Source of the DNA: Marichromatium purpuratum 984
GTDB taxonomy: Bacteria > Pseudomonadota > Gammaproteobacteria > Chromatiales > Chromatiaceae
Direction: 5' to 3'
Length of the DNA stretch: 64,000 nt
Assembly (NCBI RefSeq): GCF_000224005.2
Contig: NZ_CP007031.1
Span: 1,889,001 to 1,953,000 of the forward strand
The notes below the pieces were generated by a model. That model saw only the letters and a program-made list of their open reading frames with translations. It did not search any database and was not told the DNA's origin. Of this stretch, positions 26,896 through 36,616 are shown piece by piece (position 1 is the stretch's first letter; every line of letters starts with the position of its first letter). A program made the translations under genes and the position numbers.

Positions 26896-26921
26896 CCGCC
26901 GCGTGTCCCGGCACGCGGCGG
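26896..26921. terminator. Convergent hairpin between katG and the haem-receptor operon
   Basis: Perfect 10-bp stem CCGCCGCGTG / CACGCGGCGG with a six-base loop, placed between the two converging stop codons. There is no T-tract on either side, so termination strength is uncertain. Confidence 0.6.
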
Positions 26922-26928
26922 ACAACGC

Positions 26929-28947
26929 TCAGAAGCGATAGCTCAGGGTCGCCTTGAGGTTGCGCCCCGGTCCCTCGAGCGCCGAGAGATAGGGCAGATA
27001 ATCCTCGTCGAACAGGTTGTCGATGCCAAGATCGAGGGTGAGATCGCGGTGCGGGCGCCAGGTCAGCCAGAGGTCGTGGAGCTGATAGGCGTCGGCGGGC
27101 GTGCCGTCGACCGGTACCCGGTCCTGCTCGGCGACGAAGCGCGCGCGCCAGCCCAGCTCGACCCGGTGTTCGGGCAGTCGCAGCCCGGTCTCGAACTGCC
27201 AGGTGTCGGGCTGCACACTCGAGAGCGGCTCGCCACTGGTCTTGTCCTCGCCCCGGGTGCGGGCGAAGAAGGCGTTGGCGAACCAGCGCCCGGCGTCGTA
27301 ACCGGCCTCCAGCTCGAAGCCCTCGAGCTTGGCCGAATCGACGTTGCGGAAGGTCGTCACCCCACCGCGCTGCGGGTTACCCGGCACCGGATAGAAGACG
27401 AACTGCACGATCTGGTCGATGAAGTCGTCGACGTCGTTGCGGAAGGCGCGTGCCTGGAAGCGGGCGTGATCGCCCGAAGCGAACAGGTCGTCGCGGTGCA
27501 GCCGGATGCCGATCTCCTTGTTGTGCGCCTTCTCGGGCTCGAGATCGGGGTTGGGCACGAACAGGTTCTGGCAGCCGCGCCCACAGCTGAAATGGGTCCC
27601 AGAGACATAGAGTTCGGAAACACCGGGGGCGCGGAAGGCCTCGTTGTAGCTCGCCTGCAGCGACAGCCAGTCGGTGACGGCGACATCCACCCCGAGCTTG
27701 GCCGAGAAGGCGCTGTCGTCGTGATCCTCCAGCGTCGCGTCGTCGCTCTCGCGGGTGTAGCGGTCCCAGCGCACCCCGGGGATCAGGGTCCAGCGCTCGC
27801 CGATCATGATCTCGTCCTGGAGGAAGAGCCCGAGCACCTCGCCCTCGCCGTCGGGGTAGCTGCTGCGCGGTGCGCCGTCGCGGCGGGCCTCGACGCTGTC
27901 GCGGTGCCACTCGAGGCCGTAGCTCAGCAGCTGCGCCAGCGCGCCCTCGCCGGAGAGGCGCATCTGGTTGCGCAGATCGATCCCCAGGGTCTCGATCTCG
28001 GTCTCGTCCTCGCGCCCGTCGTGCAGCCGGGTCTCGTCGATGTCGGTGAGGTTGCGATAGAGGGTCAACGCCGGGTTGAACCAGGGCTGGTCCGGGGCCT
28101 CGTGACGATAGCGCAGCGCTAGGTTGGTCTGCTGGATGTCGCGATCGAGCAGGTCCTCGGCGGTGGCGGCGATCTGGGCGTTCGACGGCACCTCGCCGGA
28201 GAGCGCGCCTGCCATCAGCGAGAGCCCGAAGTGGTTGACCCCGTCCGGGGTCCAATTGAGCTTGCCGAGCCCGGAGAGGCGTTCGTAGCCGGAGTGATCG
28301 AGATCCTCGCCGTTGCCGAGGGCGACGTCACCGGCCTCGCGATAGGAGAGATTGAGCAGGTAGTCGAGCCCGTCGGTCGGCGCGCCATAGACCGCCGCCG
28401 CCCCCAGCCACTCGTCGTTGACGTCCTGATAGCCGGTCTTGACCAGTCCGCCGATGCGTTGCCCCGGGCGCAGCAGATCGGCCGCCTCCCGGGTCTGCAA
28501 CGCCACCACCCCGCCGATCGCGCCGCTGCCCCAGAGCGCCGAGGCCGGACCACGCAGCACCTCGACGCGCTCGAGCAGCTCCGGCTCGACGAAGATCCGC
28601 GCGCTGTGCGAGCGCGAGAAGTTCTGCCGCACCCCGTCGATCATATAGAGCAGCCGGCTGTCGCCGATGCCACGGATGGTCAGCTGCTGCCCGGCCGGGC
28701 GCGGACCGCCGCCGAGGGCGACGTTGGGCAGGGTCTCGAGCACCTCGCCGACGGTGCTCGGCTGGTCGCGCTCGAGCTGGTCGCGCTCGACCACGCTGAC
28801 CGACTCGGGCAGGGTGTCGACGGCGCGCTCGGTGCCGGTGGCCACCACCGAGATGGTCGGCAGACGGGGCTCGGCGGCCAGCGGCTGGGCGAGCGCGACC
28901 AGCGCGCAGCAACCGACCAGCCGCGGGAGCGATGCGGGTTGGGACAT
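26929..28947 (-). CDS. TonB-dependent haem/haemoglobin-type outer-membrane receptor
   Basis: 672 residues with signal peptide (LVGCCALVALAQPLAA). The plug domain contains LPNVALGGGPRPAGQQLTI, LLYMIDGVRQNF and VEVLRGPASALWGSGAIGG; the barrel includes the FRAP-type motif EAFRAPGVSELYVSG followed by a Cys pair (CGRGC) and ends in RNLKATLSYRF with the terminal Phe. This is the haemoglobin/transferrin receptor family pattern (HmuR/PhuR class), so haem or haem-protein is the likely ligand. It is the third gene of an operon with a predicted chelatase-like lipoprotein and an FMN/Fe-S membrane protein. Confidence 0.85.
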   Translation of the reverse strand: MSQPASLPRLVGCCALVALAQPLAAEPRLPTISVVATGTERAVDTLPESVSVVERDQLERDQPSTVGEVLETLPNVALGGGPRPAGQQLTIRGIGDSRLLYMIDGVRQNFSRSHSARIFVEPELLERVEVLRGPASALWGSGAIGGVVALQTREAADLLRPGQRIGGLVKTGYQDVNDEWLGAAAVYGAPTDGLDYLLNLSYREAGDVALGNGEDLDHSGYERLSGLGKLNWTPDGVNHFGLSLMAGALSGEVPSNAQIAATAEDLLDRDIQQTNLALRYRHEAPDQPWFNPALTLYRNLTDIDETRLHDGREDETEIETLGIDLRNQMRLSGEGALAQLLSYGLEWHRDSVEARRDGAPRSSYPDGEGEVLGLFLQDEIMIGERWTLIPGVRWDRYTRESDDATLEDHDDSAFSAKLGVDVAVTDWLSLQASYNEAFRAPGVSELYVSGTHFSCGRGCQNLFVPNPDLEPEKAHNKEIGIRLHRDDLFASGDHARFQARAFRNDVDDFIDQIVQFVFYPVPGNPQRGGVTTFRNVDSAKLEGFELEAGYDAGRWFANAFFARTRGEDKTSGEPLSSVQPDTWQFETGLRLPEHRVELGWRARFVAEQDRVPVDGTPADAYQLHDLWLTWRPHRDLTLDLGIDNLFDEDYLPYLSALEGPGRNLKATLSYRF

Positions 28948-29007
28948 GATGGATCACCTCGAATGCAGGGCCGACATCGCTGGCGTAGAGGCTGGCGTCG
29001 GGATGGA

Positions 29008-30450
29008 TCAGGAAGTCACGGACAGCGTCTGCGGCACGGGCGCGGCGACCCGCACCCCGGCGCCACGGCGCGACGGGCGCACCGCGCGCGCGACCAGATC
29101 GAGCACCGCGCCGGTCGGACAGAGCAGCCGACACCACAGCATCGGCACCCAGGCCGCCACCCGCAGCACCAGGAAGAGCGCGAGCAGGAACCACGGTGAG
29201 CCGACATCGAGCGCGAACAGGTCGGGGAACAGCTCGAACCCGCTCCAGCGCTCGGCACCGAGCACCACCCCGCCGATCAGCACCGCCGCCAGCACCAGCC
29301 GCAGCCAGTACATCGTGCGAGCGCCGAGCGGCCAGCGACGCCAGCGCGAGCGCTGGTCGAGACGCGCCACCAGCCGTTGTGCCTGACCGAAGGGACAGAG
29401 GTGACGACAATAGGTGTTGTCGTCCCAGATCGCGCCGAGCAGCACCAGCACCGCATAGCCGCCGACCAGCGCCGAGACCGAGACACCGAGCAGCGGATGG
29501 AGCAGGTTGAGATAGGTGAAGCCGAGGTTGAACAGGAAGCCGAGCGTCACCAGGCTGATCAACCCGAGCAGGGTCCGCTCGGTCCGGTCCAGCCGCCAGC
29601 GCCGCTGCCAGACGAGCGCGAACAGCACCAGGAGCAACGCCAGCTGCCAGATCCAGCGATCGGAGAGCGGCGCCTCCAGGGCGAAGCCCCGGGCCGGGCG
29701 GTCGAGATGCTCGTCGAGCACCGGCGCGGCGCTGTCGATCAGCTCGTCGAGGGCGCGCGCCAGGGCCTGCGAGGTCAGGGTCGCGCCGCTCACCGCGTCG
29801 ATCCGTTGCAGCCCCGGGGCGATCTCGACAGAACGCGCACGATCGTAGAACCCGGCACGCTCGACCCGGTGCAGATAGCTCGGGGTCTCGCGCGACTCGA
29901 GCAGCACCAGCTCGCGCACCCCGCCCTCGGCATCGAGATAGACGCCGATGCGCAGCGGCCCGGCGAAGCCGCGCACCCGGCTGTCGAGCCCGAGGTTGTC
30001 GAGATAGAGCCCACGATAGCGCCCGGCGCGATCGCGCCGCTCGGCGAGCGGCAGGCCCTCGGTGGCTTGCGCCAGCGCGCGATAGCCGTCGGGGTCGCCG
30101 GCTTCGGCGCGCGCGGCCAGCGCAGCGGCGGCCTCGCCGGGATCGGTGCGTGCCGGGTCGTCGCCGCCGAGCAGGCCGAAGCCGCTCGGCGCCGACTCGG
30201 CGGCACCGAGCAGCGCATAGCCGTGTCCCCGGGTGGGGACCGCGCCGGTCATCAGCCCGAACCCCGTGCTCGCCGTCTCGCCCGTCCGGCCGATCAGCCG
30301 TGGCTGCGCGTGTGCCGGATCGACGGGGTCGATGCGAAAGGCCGGGCCGGTCTCGAGCGGCTCGGCGCGCACCCACAGCACGGCGACGACCACGACGAGC
30401 AGCAGGGTCGCGGCGACCCGACGGCGGCCGAGCCGCTCAAGCGCCACCAT
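29008..30450 (-). CDS. NosR-like membrane protein with FMN-binding and 4Fe-4S motifs
   Basis: 480 residues. An N-terminal membrane anchor is followed by a periplasmic FMN-binding domain with DAVSGATLTSQALA, the motif that covalently holds FMN on Thr in RnfG/NqrC/NosR. About five membrane segments follow, with two cytoplasmic cysteine clusters, CRHLCPFGQAQ and CRLLCPTGAVLD, of NosR/NapH type. The overall design moves electrons between quinol and periplasm. It overlaps the chelatase-like gene by 14 bp and precedes the TonB receptor, so it may supply electrons for iron or haem reduction (inference). Confidence 0.82.
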   Translation of the reverse strand: MVALERLGRRRVAATLLLVVVVAVLWVRAEPLETGPAFRIDPVDPAHAQPRLIGRTGETASTGFGLMTGAVPTRGHGYALLGAAESAPSGFGLLGGDDPARTDPGEAAAALAARAEAGDPDGYRALAQATEGLPLAERRDRAGRYRGLYLDNLGLDSRVRGFAGPLRIGVYLDAEGGVRELVLLESRETPSYLHRVERAGFYDRARSVEIAPGLQRIDAVSGATLTSQALARALDELIDSAAPVLDEHLDRPARGFALEAPLSDRWIWQLALLLVLFALVWQRRWRLDRTERTLLGLISLVTLGFLFNLGFTYLNLLHPLLGVSVSALVGGYAVLVLLGAIWDDNTYCRHLCPFGQAQRLVARLDQRSRWRRWPLGARTMYWLRLVLAAVLIGGVVLGAERWSGFELFPDLFALDVGSPWFLLALFLVLRVAAWVPMLWCRLLCPTGAVLDLVARAVRPSRRGAGVRVAAPVPQTLSVTS

Positions 30451-31351
30451 CGAGGGTCTGCCTCACGATCTCGACCACCCAGTCGTTGAGACCGGCGTCG
30501 GGCAGAATGGCGTCGCCGGCATAGCGCACCCGGCTGCCCTCCGGGCTCTGCGCCACCGCCTCGCCGATGATGTCGTCCTGGAAGGCGGGATCGACGGCGA
30601 CCAGCACCGGCAGCACCACCGCCCGGTCCTCCAGCTCCAGTACCTGCTCGATGGCGCGCAGGGTCGGCTCGGGCGAATAGTCGACCAGGTGCCCGCACCA
30701 GGCATAGGCGACGGTGTCGATCCCCGCCTTGAGCTTGAGATAGCGGCCGATGTCGCCGACCAGGGTCTCCCACTGCTGGTTGTAGCGCGCGTCACCATAG
30801 GCGACCAGCACCACGCCGGTATCCGTGGTGTCCTCGGCGAGCGCCTGGGTGCGGCGCAGCAGGTTCTTCTTGAGCAGCGAGGAGAAGTCGAGCATCGGGG
30901 TCAGGGTGACCCGTGCCCGGGGACGGTAAAGCTCAATCTCCTCCTCGGCGAGCTTGGCGATGACCTTGGGATCGGCCTTCATGCCGAGGATGGTCGGGAT
31001 GTCGTCGAGCGAGTGCGAGCTGACGGTGAGAAACAGCGGCACCACGATCACCTCGTCGAACCCGGCCTCGTCGAAGGCGCGCATCTGGGTGCTGATCGAG
31101 GGTTCGTTGTATTCCATGAAGGCGGTGCGCACCTCGGCGACCTGGCCGTCGGCCATGATGCGATCACGCACCGAGTGCTCGACATCGACCAACATGTCGC
31201 GCCAGTTCTTCGAGTGCGAGCCGTGACTGACCAGCAACACCCCGACCTTGGCCTCCAGCCCCTCCTCGGGGACCGACTCGCCGCAGCCGCTCAGCAGCAG
31301 CGGCACCAGCATCAGGGCGGCAAGGGCCCGTTTCAGCAATCGTCTGTTCAT
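30437..31351 (-). CDS. CbiX/SirB-type chelatase-like lipoprotein
   Basis: 304 residues from ATG 31351, followed by a lipoprotein signal peptide (ALAALMLVPLLLSGCGES; lipobox LSGC), so the mature protein is membrane-attached outside the cytoplasm. Two CbiX-like halves: VGVLLVSHGSHSKNW with the metal-binding-type His and VPLFLTVSSHSLDDIP with the second His; the C-terminal half VLVAYGDARYNQQW lacks them. Cytoplasmic CbiX/SirB insert cobalt or iron into sirohydrochlorin. A periplasmic chelatase homologue that binds haem is known from Desulfovibrio. Here the Fur-type operator and the haem receptor suggest haem handling. Confidence 0.8.
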   Translation of the reverse strand: MNRRLLKRALAALMLVPLLLSGCGESVPEEGLEAKVGVLLVSHGSHSKNWRDMLVDVEHSVRDRIMADGQVAEVRTAFMEYNEPSISTQMRAFDEAGFDEVIVVPLFLTVSSHSLDDIPTILGMKADPKVIAKLAEEEIELYRPRARVTLTPMLDFSSLLKKNLLRRTQALAEDTTDTGVVLVAYGDARYNQQWETLVGDIGRYLKLKAGIDTVAYAWCGHLVDYSPEPTLRAIEQVLELEDRAVVLPVLVAVDPAFQDDIIGEAVAQSPEGSRVRYAGDAILPDAGLNDWVVEIVRQTLDGGA

Positions 31352-31436
31352 GGCGGTGGATCGACTCCTCAATCGCGCGAGTCCCCTGTACACGATTCTC
31401 GGGGACAATGATTCCGGCGCCGGATAATATTGGTTT

Positions 31437-31459
31437 CGAGAATCATTATCAATTGAGAA
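31437..31459 (-). promoter_or_regulatory. Fur-box-like operator of the haem-type operon
   Basis: The plus-strand sequence GAGAATCATTATCAATTGAG fits the GATAATGATAATCATTATC consensus in its central ATNATTATC part. It lies ~90 bp upstream of the lipoprotein start, where the operon promoter should be. Assigned by eye. Confidence 0.65.
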
Positions 31460-31462
31460 CTA

Positions 31463-33565
31463 TCAATCTGCTGTCGGCAACTCCTCGCCCGCCCGCTCAT
31501 CGGTCCCGTCATCCGCCCCGATCGCGAACAACCAGCGTCCCAGACCGTCCTCGATCGAAGCGATGCGTGTGCGTAAGGTTGCCAGCCGCCGCTCGGCACC
31601 CTCGGCCAAGGCGCGCGCCTCGACCAGCTCGACCTCCAGCGCATGCGCCCGCTCGCGCGCGCGCCGGGCGCGGCGCGAGCCCGGGCTCGTCGCCACCGCC
31701 GCGAGCTGCTCGCCGACCTCGTCGAGCGCACGCTCGAGCCCCACCACCCGCGCCCGCGCCCCGGCCAGTCGCTCGCGCTCGAGCGCTTCGCCTTCACCGA
31801 GCCGCTCCAGCACCCCTTGCACTCGCGCCAGCCGTGCCTCGGCCTCCTCGCGTCGGGTCCGCCCGGCACGACTGGCCGAGGCCTCGCGCCCTTCCCGCTC
31901 CAAGGCATGCATGCGCTGCTGATGCAGCACCTCGATCTCGCGCTCGCGCAGTCGCTGCTCCTCGCCGAGCTGGCGCAGCTCGTCGTCGAAGCGCGCACGA
32001 CGCTGCCGCAAGGCCTCGCGCTCGCCCTCCTGGTGCAGCATCCACTCGGCCTCGGCGCGCGCACGCCGGTGCTCGCGTTCCTCGCGCAGTGAGGCCTCCA
32101 GTGAGACGTTGCGCAGTTCGAGCCCGCGCGCATGGGCCTCCAACTCGCGGGCGCGACGCTCCCGCGCCAGTGCCTGCTCCTCGGCGAGTTCGGCATGTCG
32201 GGCGCGCTCCCGCGCCGCTTCCAGACGCCGCTCGCGCTCGGCCGACTCCACCGGTTCCAGCGCCGCGAGTCGTGCCGCGCGCTCGGCATTGAAGGCGGCG
32301 GGATCACGCTCGTGCGCGTGCCAGGCGGCGGCGAACTCGTGCGGCGAGAGCCGCCGCGCCGGGTCCTCCCAGTGCTCGAAGCCGGGGATCGTGGCGAGAC
32401 CGCCACGCAGATACTTGCGGTACTGGCCCTGCAGACGATCGTCGAAATAGGCGCGCACCGCCCCCGGCTCGAACAGCTTGAGCGCAAGCAGCGCGCAGAA
32501 GAGGATGGCGAGCAGCGCCTGGGCGAAGCCCTCGACGGTCTCGAAGTGCGGCACGCCGCGCTCGTCGGGGCGCGCGCGCAGCGCCTCGAGCGCCTTGGAG
32601 CGGGCAGCGAAGGTCAGGCGCGGGGGCTCGGCCGGGGGCTGCTCGGCGACGAGTTCGGCGCGAAGACGTTCGCGCTCGGCCTCGCCTGAGGCACGCAATG
32701 CATCGAGCCGCACGGCGAGCGCGCGCAACCGCTGCTCGATGTCCGCGCGCTCGGCGTCAACCCCGCCGAGCCGTGCGCCGAGTGCGGCCTCGGCACGCTC
32801 GACCTCGGTCTCCAGCGCACCGCTCTGGCGCTCCCAACGTCTGGCCTCGGGACCATAGCCGGGCGGGCGCCCGGCGCGACCGTGCAACTCGTCGCCGAGC
32901 CGCAGACGAGCGGCGGCCAGCTCCTCGCGCAACAGTTCGAGCCCAGGCGCGGCGGCCGACTCGATCCGCGCGCGCCGCGCCCGCGCGGCCTCGAGCGTCT
33001 CGGCGAGGCGCGCCCGCTCGGCCTCCAGGGCCGCGATCCGTGCGCCGGTCTCGCGTGCCAGCGGCGCCAGACGCTCGGTGAGCCGGGCCTCCAGCCGCGC
33101 GGTACGCTCGGCGTGATAGCGCTCGACCTGACGCTGGTGATGAAGTGCGATGTCGTCGGCGCGGATCAGCCGCGCCAGCAGGGGTGCGGTGACATAGAGC
33201 GAGAGCGCGACGATGAGCACGCGCACCAGCACCCCGACGAACCAGCGCGCCCGCGCGCCGAGACCGCCATGCGGTCGCTCCGAGAGCATCAGCGAGGCGT
33301 CGACCACCCAGATCACCGTGAACATCAGCAGGAAGAAGAAGATCCCCGCCGGCCAGCGCAGCCAGGGACTCGCCTCGGGCACCAGCGAGGCGCCGACCAG
33401 CCCCCAGACCACGCCCTCGAGCAGCGCCATCAGCAGGATCAACAGGGTCGCGAAGCCGAGCCAGATGCGCACGGCCGGGGTGAGCAGCGCGGCGCCGTAG
33501 GGACGCAGCCGCAAGCGGTCGAGCAGGAGACGCCCGGGGCCCGGGCGCGACCATCCATTCGCCAT
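31463..33565 (-). CDS. DUF4407 membrane/coiled-coil protein
   Basis: 700 residues from ATG 33565. The N-terminus has four membrane helices (IWLGFATLLILLMALLEGVV, IFFFLLMFTVIWVVDASLML, and a pair around 105-130), matching the DUF4407 family. A fifth hydrophobic helix is near residue 340 (AQALLAILFCALLALKLF). The rest is a very long Arg/Glu/Ala-rich coiled coil. Unusual length and charge make it look like a spectrin-like membrane scaffold; function unknown. The gene ends close to the Fur box of the next operon and starts after the tRNA terminator. Confidence 0.7.
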   Translation of the reverse strand: MANGWSRPGPGRLLLDRLRLRPYGAALLTPAVRIWLGFATLLILLMALLEGVVWGLVGASLVPEASPWLRWPAGIFFFLLMFTVIWVVDASLMLSERPHGGLGARARWFVGVLVRVLIVALSLYVTAPLLARLIRADDIALHHQRQVERYHAERTARLEARLTERLAPLARETGARIAALEAERARLAETLEAARARRARIESAAAPGLELLREELAAARLRLGDELHGRAGRPPGYGPEARRWERQSGALETEVERAEAALGARLGGVDAERADIEQRLRALAVRLDALRASGEAERERLRAELVAEQPPAEPPRLTFAARSKALEALRARPDERGVPHFETVEGFAQALLAILFCALLALKLFEPGAVRAYFDDRLQGQYRKYLRGGLATIPGFEHWEDPARRLSPHEFAAAWHAHERDPAAFNAERAARLAALEPVESAERERRLEAARERARHAELAEEQALARERRARELEAHARGLELRNVSLEASLREEREHRRARAEAEWMLHQEGEREALRQRRARFDDELRQLGEEQRLREREIEVLHQQRMHALEREGREASASRAGRTRREEAEARLARVQGVLERLGEGEALERERLAGARARVVGLERALDEVGEQLAAVATSPGSRRARRARERAHALEVELVEARALAEGAERRLATLRTRIASIEDGLGRWLFAIGADDGTDERAGEELPTAD

Positions 33566-33638
33566 CTCGAGACCTCGACAGGAGCGGCGGCACACAGACG
33601 CCGACCTGGGAGAGATGGGGATGGGAGATGACGGGCAC

Positions 33639-33672
33639 AAAAAAACCGGTATCTTTCGATACCGGTTTTTTT
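33639..33672 (-). terminator. Rho-independent terminator downstream of the tRNA-Gly pair
   Basis: AACCGGTATC-TTTC-GATACCGGTT hairpin flanked by seven A and seven T, so it can act on both strands. It sits immediately 3' of the tRNA at 33680-33755 (minus strand). Confidence 0.9.
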
Positions 33673-33679
33673 GAGTGTT

Positions 33680-33755
<76 letters not shown>

Positions 33756-33890
33756 TTTATTTTTTGAATTTTAACGTCTTTCGTGACGATGTTCAAGTGC
33801 CTTCTTGAACAGGTCGGTGGCGCCGATGCAGCCTGCCGACCAAAAAGCCCGATCGCCTCAAACCCGCGAAGCGGTCGTTCTTTCGGAATT

Positions 33891-33966
<76 letters not shown>

Positions 33967-34027
33967 CGAAAGAGATGCCCATTATAGACGACATCTCCGG
34001 GGCGTCAACCCCTATCGTAAAATTTTC

Positions 34028-34594
34028 TCACTCGCCCTGCTTGGCGCCACTCAGGCTCGGCCAGGCCGCGCGCAGATAGAGCACCATCGACCACAGGGTC
34101 AGGATGGCGGCGACATAGAGCAACACCACGCCGAGACCGTAGAGCCAGGGGCCGAAGATCGACTCGCGCAGGATGAGGATGGCGATCGAGATCATCTGCA
34201 CCGTGGTCTTGACCTTGCCGAGCTTGGAGACGGCCACCGCCGCTCGATCGCCGATCTCGGCCATCCACTCGCGCACCGCGGAGACGGCGATCTCGCGCCC
34301 GATGATCACCATCACCGGTAGCGCCATCAGCACCCGCGGGTCGGCCTGCACGGCGACCACCAGAGCCACGGCCACCATCAGCTTGTCGGCCACCGGGTCG
34401 AGGAAGGCGCCGAGCGGCGAGGTCTGACTCCAGCGACGCGCCAGATAACCATCGAGCCAGTCGGTCAGCGCCGCGGCACCGAACACGGCGGCGGCGGCAT
34501 AGGCGGCCCAGGGGGCATCGACATAGAAGACGGCGACGAACACCGGGATCAGCAGGATCCGCAGCAACGTCAACAGATTGGGGAGGTTCCACAT
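34028..34594 (-). CDS. pgsA: CDP-diacylglycerol--glycerol-3-phosphate 3-phosphatidyltransferase
   Basis: 188 residues from ATG 34594 (MWNLPNLLTLLRILLIPVF). It makes phosphatidylglycerophosphate, the precursor of phosphatidylglycerol, in the inner membrane. The CDP-alcohol phosphotransferase motif is complete: DWLDGYLARRW, then GAFLDPVADK (D-G-x2-A-R-x8-G-x3-D-x3-D). About five membrane helices. It begins 4 bp after the uvrC stop, the conserved uvrC-pgsA arrangement of gammaproteobacteria. Confidence 0.95.
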   Translation of the reverse strand: MWNLPNLLTLLRILLIPVFVAVFYVDAPWAAYAAAAVFGAAALTDWLDGYLARRWSQTSPLGAFLDPVADKLMVAVALVVAVQADPRVLMALPVMVIIGREIAVSAVREWMAEIGDRAAVAVSKLGKVKTTVQMISIAILILRESIFGPWLYGLGVVLLYVAAILTLWSMVLYLRAAWPSLSGAKQGE

Positions 34595-34598
34595 AAGG

Positions 34599-36446
34599 TC
34601 AGGGTCCAGCGGCCTCGCGATGGAGGGCATCGTAGATCTGTTGGGCCAGGTGCCGGCTGATCCCCTCGACCCCGGCAATGTCTTCGACCCCGGCCCGGAT
34701 CAGGCCGCGCATGCCGCCGAATTGCTTGAGGAGTCGCTGTCGGCGCTTGGGGCCGATTCCGTCGATGCCTTCCAGCACCGAAGTGGTGCGGGCCTTGGCT
34801 CGCCGCTGGCGGTGGGCCGTGATCGCAAAACGATGGGCTTCGTCACGGATCTGCTCGATGAGATGCATGGCCGGCGAATCGCTCGGCAGTATAACGGGCG
34901 CCTCCCGCCCCAACAACCAGAGCTGCTCGGTGCCGGGGCGCCGGTCCGGCCCCTTGGAGACGCCGACCAGACAGTCGAGCCGCATCCCCAGCTCGGCCAG
35001 CGCGGCCGCTGCCGCGTTGAGCTGGCCGCGTCCGCCGTCGATGAAGAGCACGTCGGGCTCGGGTGTCTCGCCGCGCCGCACCCGGGTGTAGCGACGGGTC
35101 ATCGCCTGGGCCATGGCGGCATAGTCGTCACCCGGGGTGATGCCCTCGATGTTGAAGCGGCGATAGTCCGACTTGCGCGCGCCCTCGCCGTCGAACACCA
35201 CGCAGGAGGCCACTGTGCGTTCGCCCTGGGTGTGGCTGATGTCGAAGCACTCCATGCGCCGCGGCGCGGCGTCGAGCGCCAGCGCCTCGCGCAACGACTC
35301 CAGCCTGAGCCCGTAGCCGGCGCGACTGCCGAGCCGCGCGCGCAACGCCACCTCGGCGTTGGCGCGCACCATCTCCAGCCAGCGCGCGCGTTCGGCGCGC
35401 ACCCGCGACTTGATCCGCACCCGGTGACCGGCGTGCTCGCCGAGCGCCTGCTCGAGCAGCCCCTGCTCCTCGACCGGCTCACCGACGACCAGCTCGGCGG
35501 GGATCTCGCCACCGGCGTAGAACTGCGCGAGGAAAGCCGCGAGGACCCCACCCGTCTCGACCGCCTCGGGCACGCGCGGAAAGAACGCGCGGGTGCCGAG
35601 ACTGCGCCCGCCGCGCACGAACATCACCGCCACGCAACTCTGCCCCCCGTCCTGCACGCAGGCGAGCAGATCGAGATCGCCGCCCTCGCCACTGACGTAC
35701 TGGCGTTGCAGCACCTGACGCAGCTGCTCGATGCGGTCGCGCAGCTCGGCGGCGCGCTCGAACTCCAGCGCCGCGGCGGCGGCCTCCATCTCGGCGACCA
35801 GCTCGTCGATCAGCTCGGTCGCCCGCCCCTCCAGGAACTTGACGGTACGCGCCACGTCGGCGCCATAGCGCGTCTCATCGACCAGCCCCACGCACGGTCC
35901 ACTGCAGCGCTTGATCTGATACTGCAGACAGGGGCGCGAGCGGTTGCGGAAGACGGCCTCCTCGCACTGGCGCAAGGGGAAGACCTTCTGCAGCAGCTGC
36001 AGCGTCTCGCGCACCGCCCAGGCGTTCGGATAGGGACCGAACAGCCGTCCGGTGCGCGGTCGCGCGCCACGGTGGAAGGTCAGCCGGGGAAAGCGGTCCT
36101 CGGTGGTGAGGAGGATGTGCGGATAGCCCTTGTCGTCGCGCAACAGCACGTTGAAGCGCGGGCGCAGCGACTTGATGAGATTGCTCTCGAGCAGCAGCGC
36201 CTCGCCCTCGGTGCGGGTGACGGTGATGGCGATATCGGCGATCAGGCTCACCATCAACTGGATACGACGGTTGAGCTGACGGCTGCGACTGAAGTAGCTT
36301 GCCACCCGGCGTCGAAGATTCTTCGCCTTGCCGACGTAGAGCACCGTACCCTCGGCGTCGAGCATGCGATAGACCCCGGGTGACAGGGGGATACCCTGGA
36401 GCAGGCTCCGGGGATCGGATCGATTGGCGTCTGCTGCGACACTCAT
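34599..36446 (-). CDS. uvrC: Excinuclease ABC subunit C
   Basis: 615 residues from ATG 36446. UvrC makes both incisions around UvrAB-marked DNA lesions. Visible: N-terminal GIY-YIG nuclease (PGVYRMLDAEG, VLYVGKAKNLRRR), the cysteine-rich FRNRSRPCLQYQIKRC segment, the UVR UvrB-binding helix near residue 210 (ALEFERAAELRDRIEQL), the RNase H-like C-terminal nuclease (CFDISHTQGE, FIDGGRGQLNAA) and tandem helix-hairpin-helix (GIGPKRRQRLLKQFGG). Normal length. First gene of the uvrC-pgsA unit. Confidence 0.97.
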   Translation of the reverse strand: MSVAADANRSDPRSLLQGIPLSPGVYRMLDAEGTVLYVGKAKNLRRRVASYFSRSRQLNRRIQLMVSLIADIAITVTRTEGEALLLESNLIKSLRPRFNVLLRDDKGYPHILLTTEDRFPRLTFHRGARPRTGRLFGPYPNAWAVRETLQLLQKVFPLRQCEEAVFRNRSRPCLQYQIKRCSGPCVGLVDETRYGADVARTVKFLEGRATELIDELVAEMEAAAAALEFERAAELRDRIEQLRQVLQRQYVSGEGGDLDLLACVQDGGQSCVAVMFVRGGRSLGTRAFFPRVPEAVETGGVLAAFLAQFYAGGEIPAELVVGEPVEEQGLLEQALGEHAGHRVRIKSRVRAERARWLEMVRANAEVALRARLGSRAGYGLRLESLREALALDAAPRRMECFDISHTQGERTVASCVVFDGEGARKSDYRRFNIEGITPGDDYAAMAQAMTRRYTRVRRGETPEPDVLFIDGGRGQLNAAAAALAELGMRLDCLVGVSKGPDRRPGTEQLWLLGREAPVILPSDSPAMHLIEQIRDEAHRFAITAHRQRRAKARTTSVLEGIDGIGPKRRQRLLKQFGGMRGLIRAGVEDIAGVEGISRHLAQQIYDALHREAAGP

Positions 36447-36616
36447 GCAAGGATTCGTCTCGTCGGCCCCGCCGAACGGGGCGGCATCGATTGATTGTGC
36501 GCGTCCTTGTCCCTGGGCCACGCTCGACTCCAACATGGGGGCGATCCGGGCGATTGCGCACCAGCGCGCGCGCCACCGCGCCCCCGGCCCTGGACTCACT
36601 GCGCGAGGAGCGTTGG

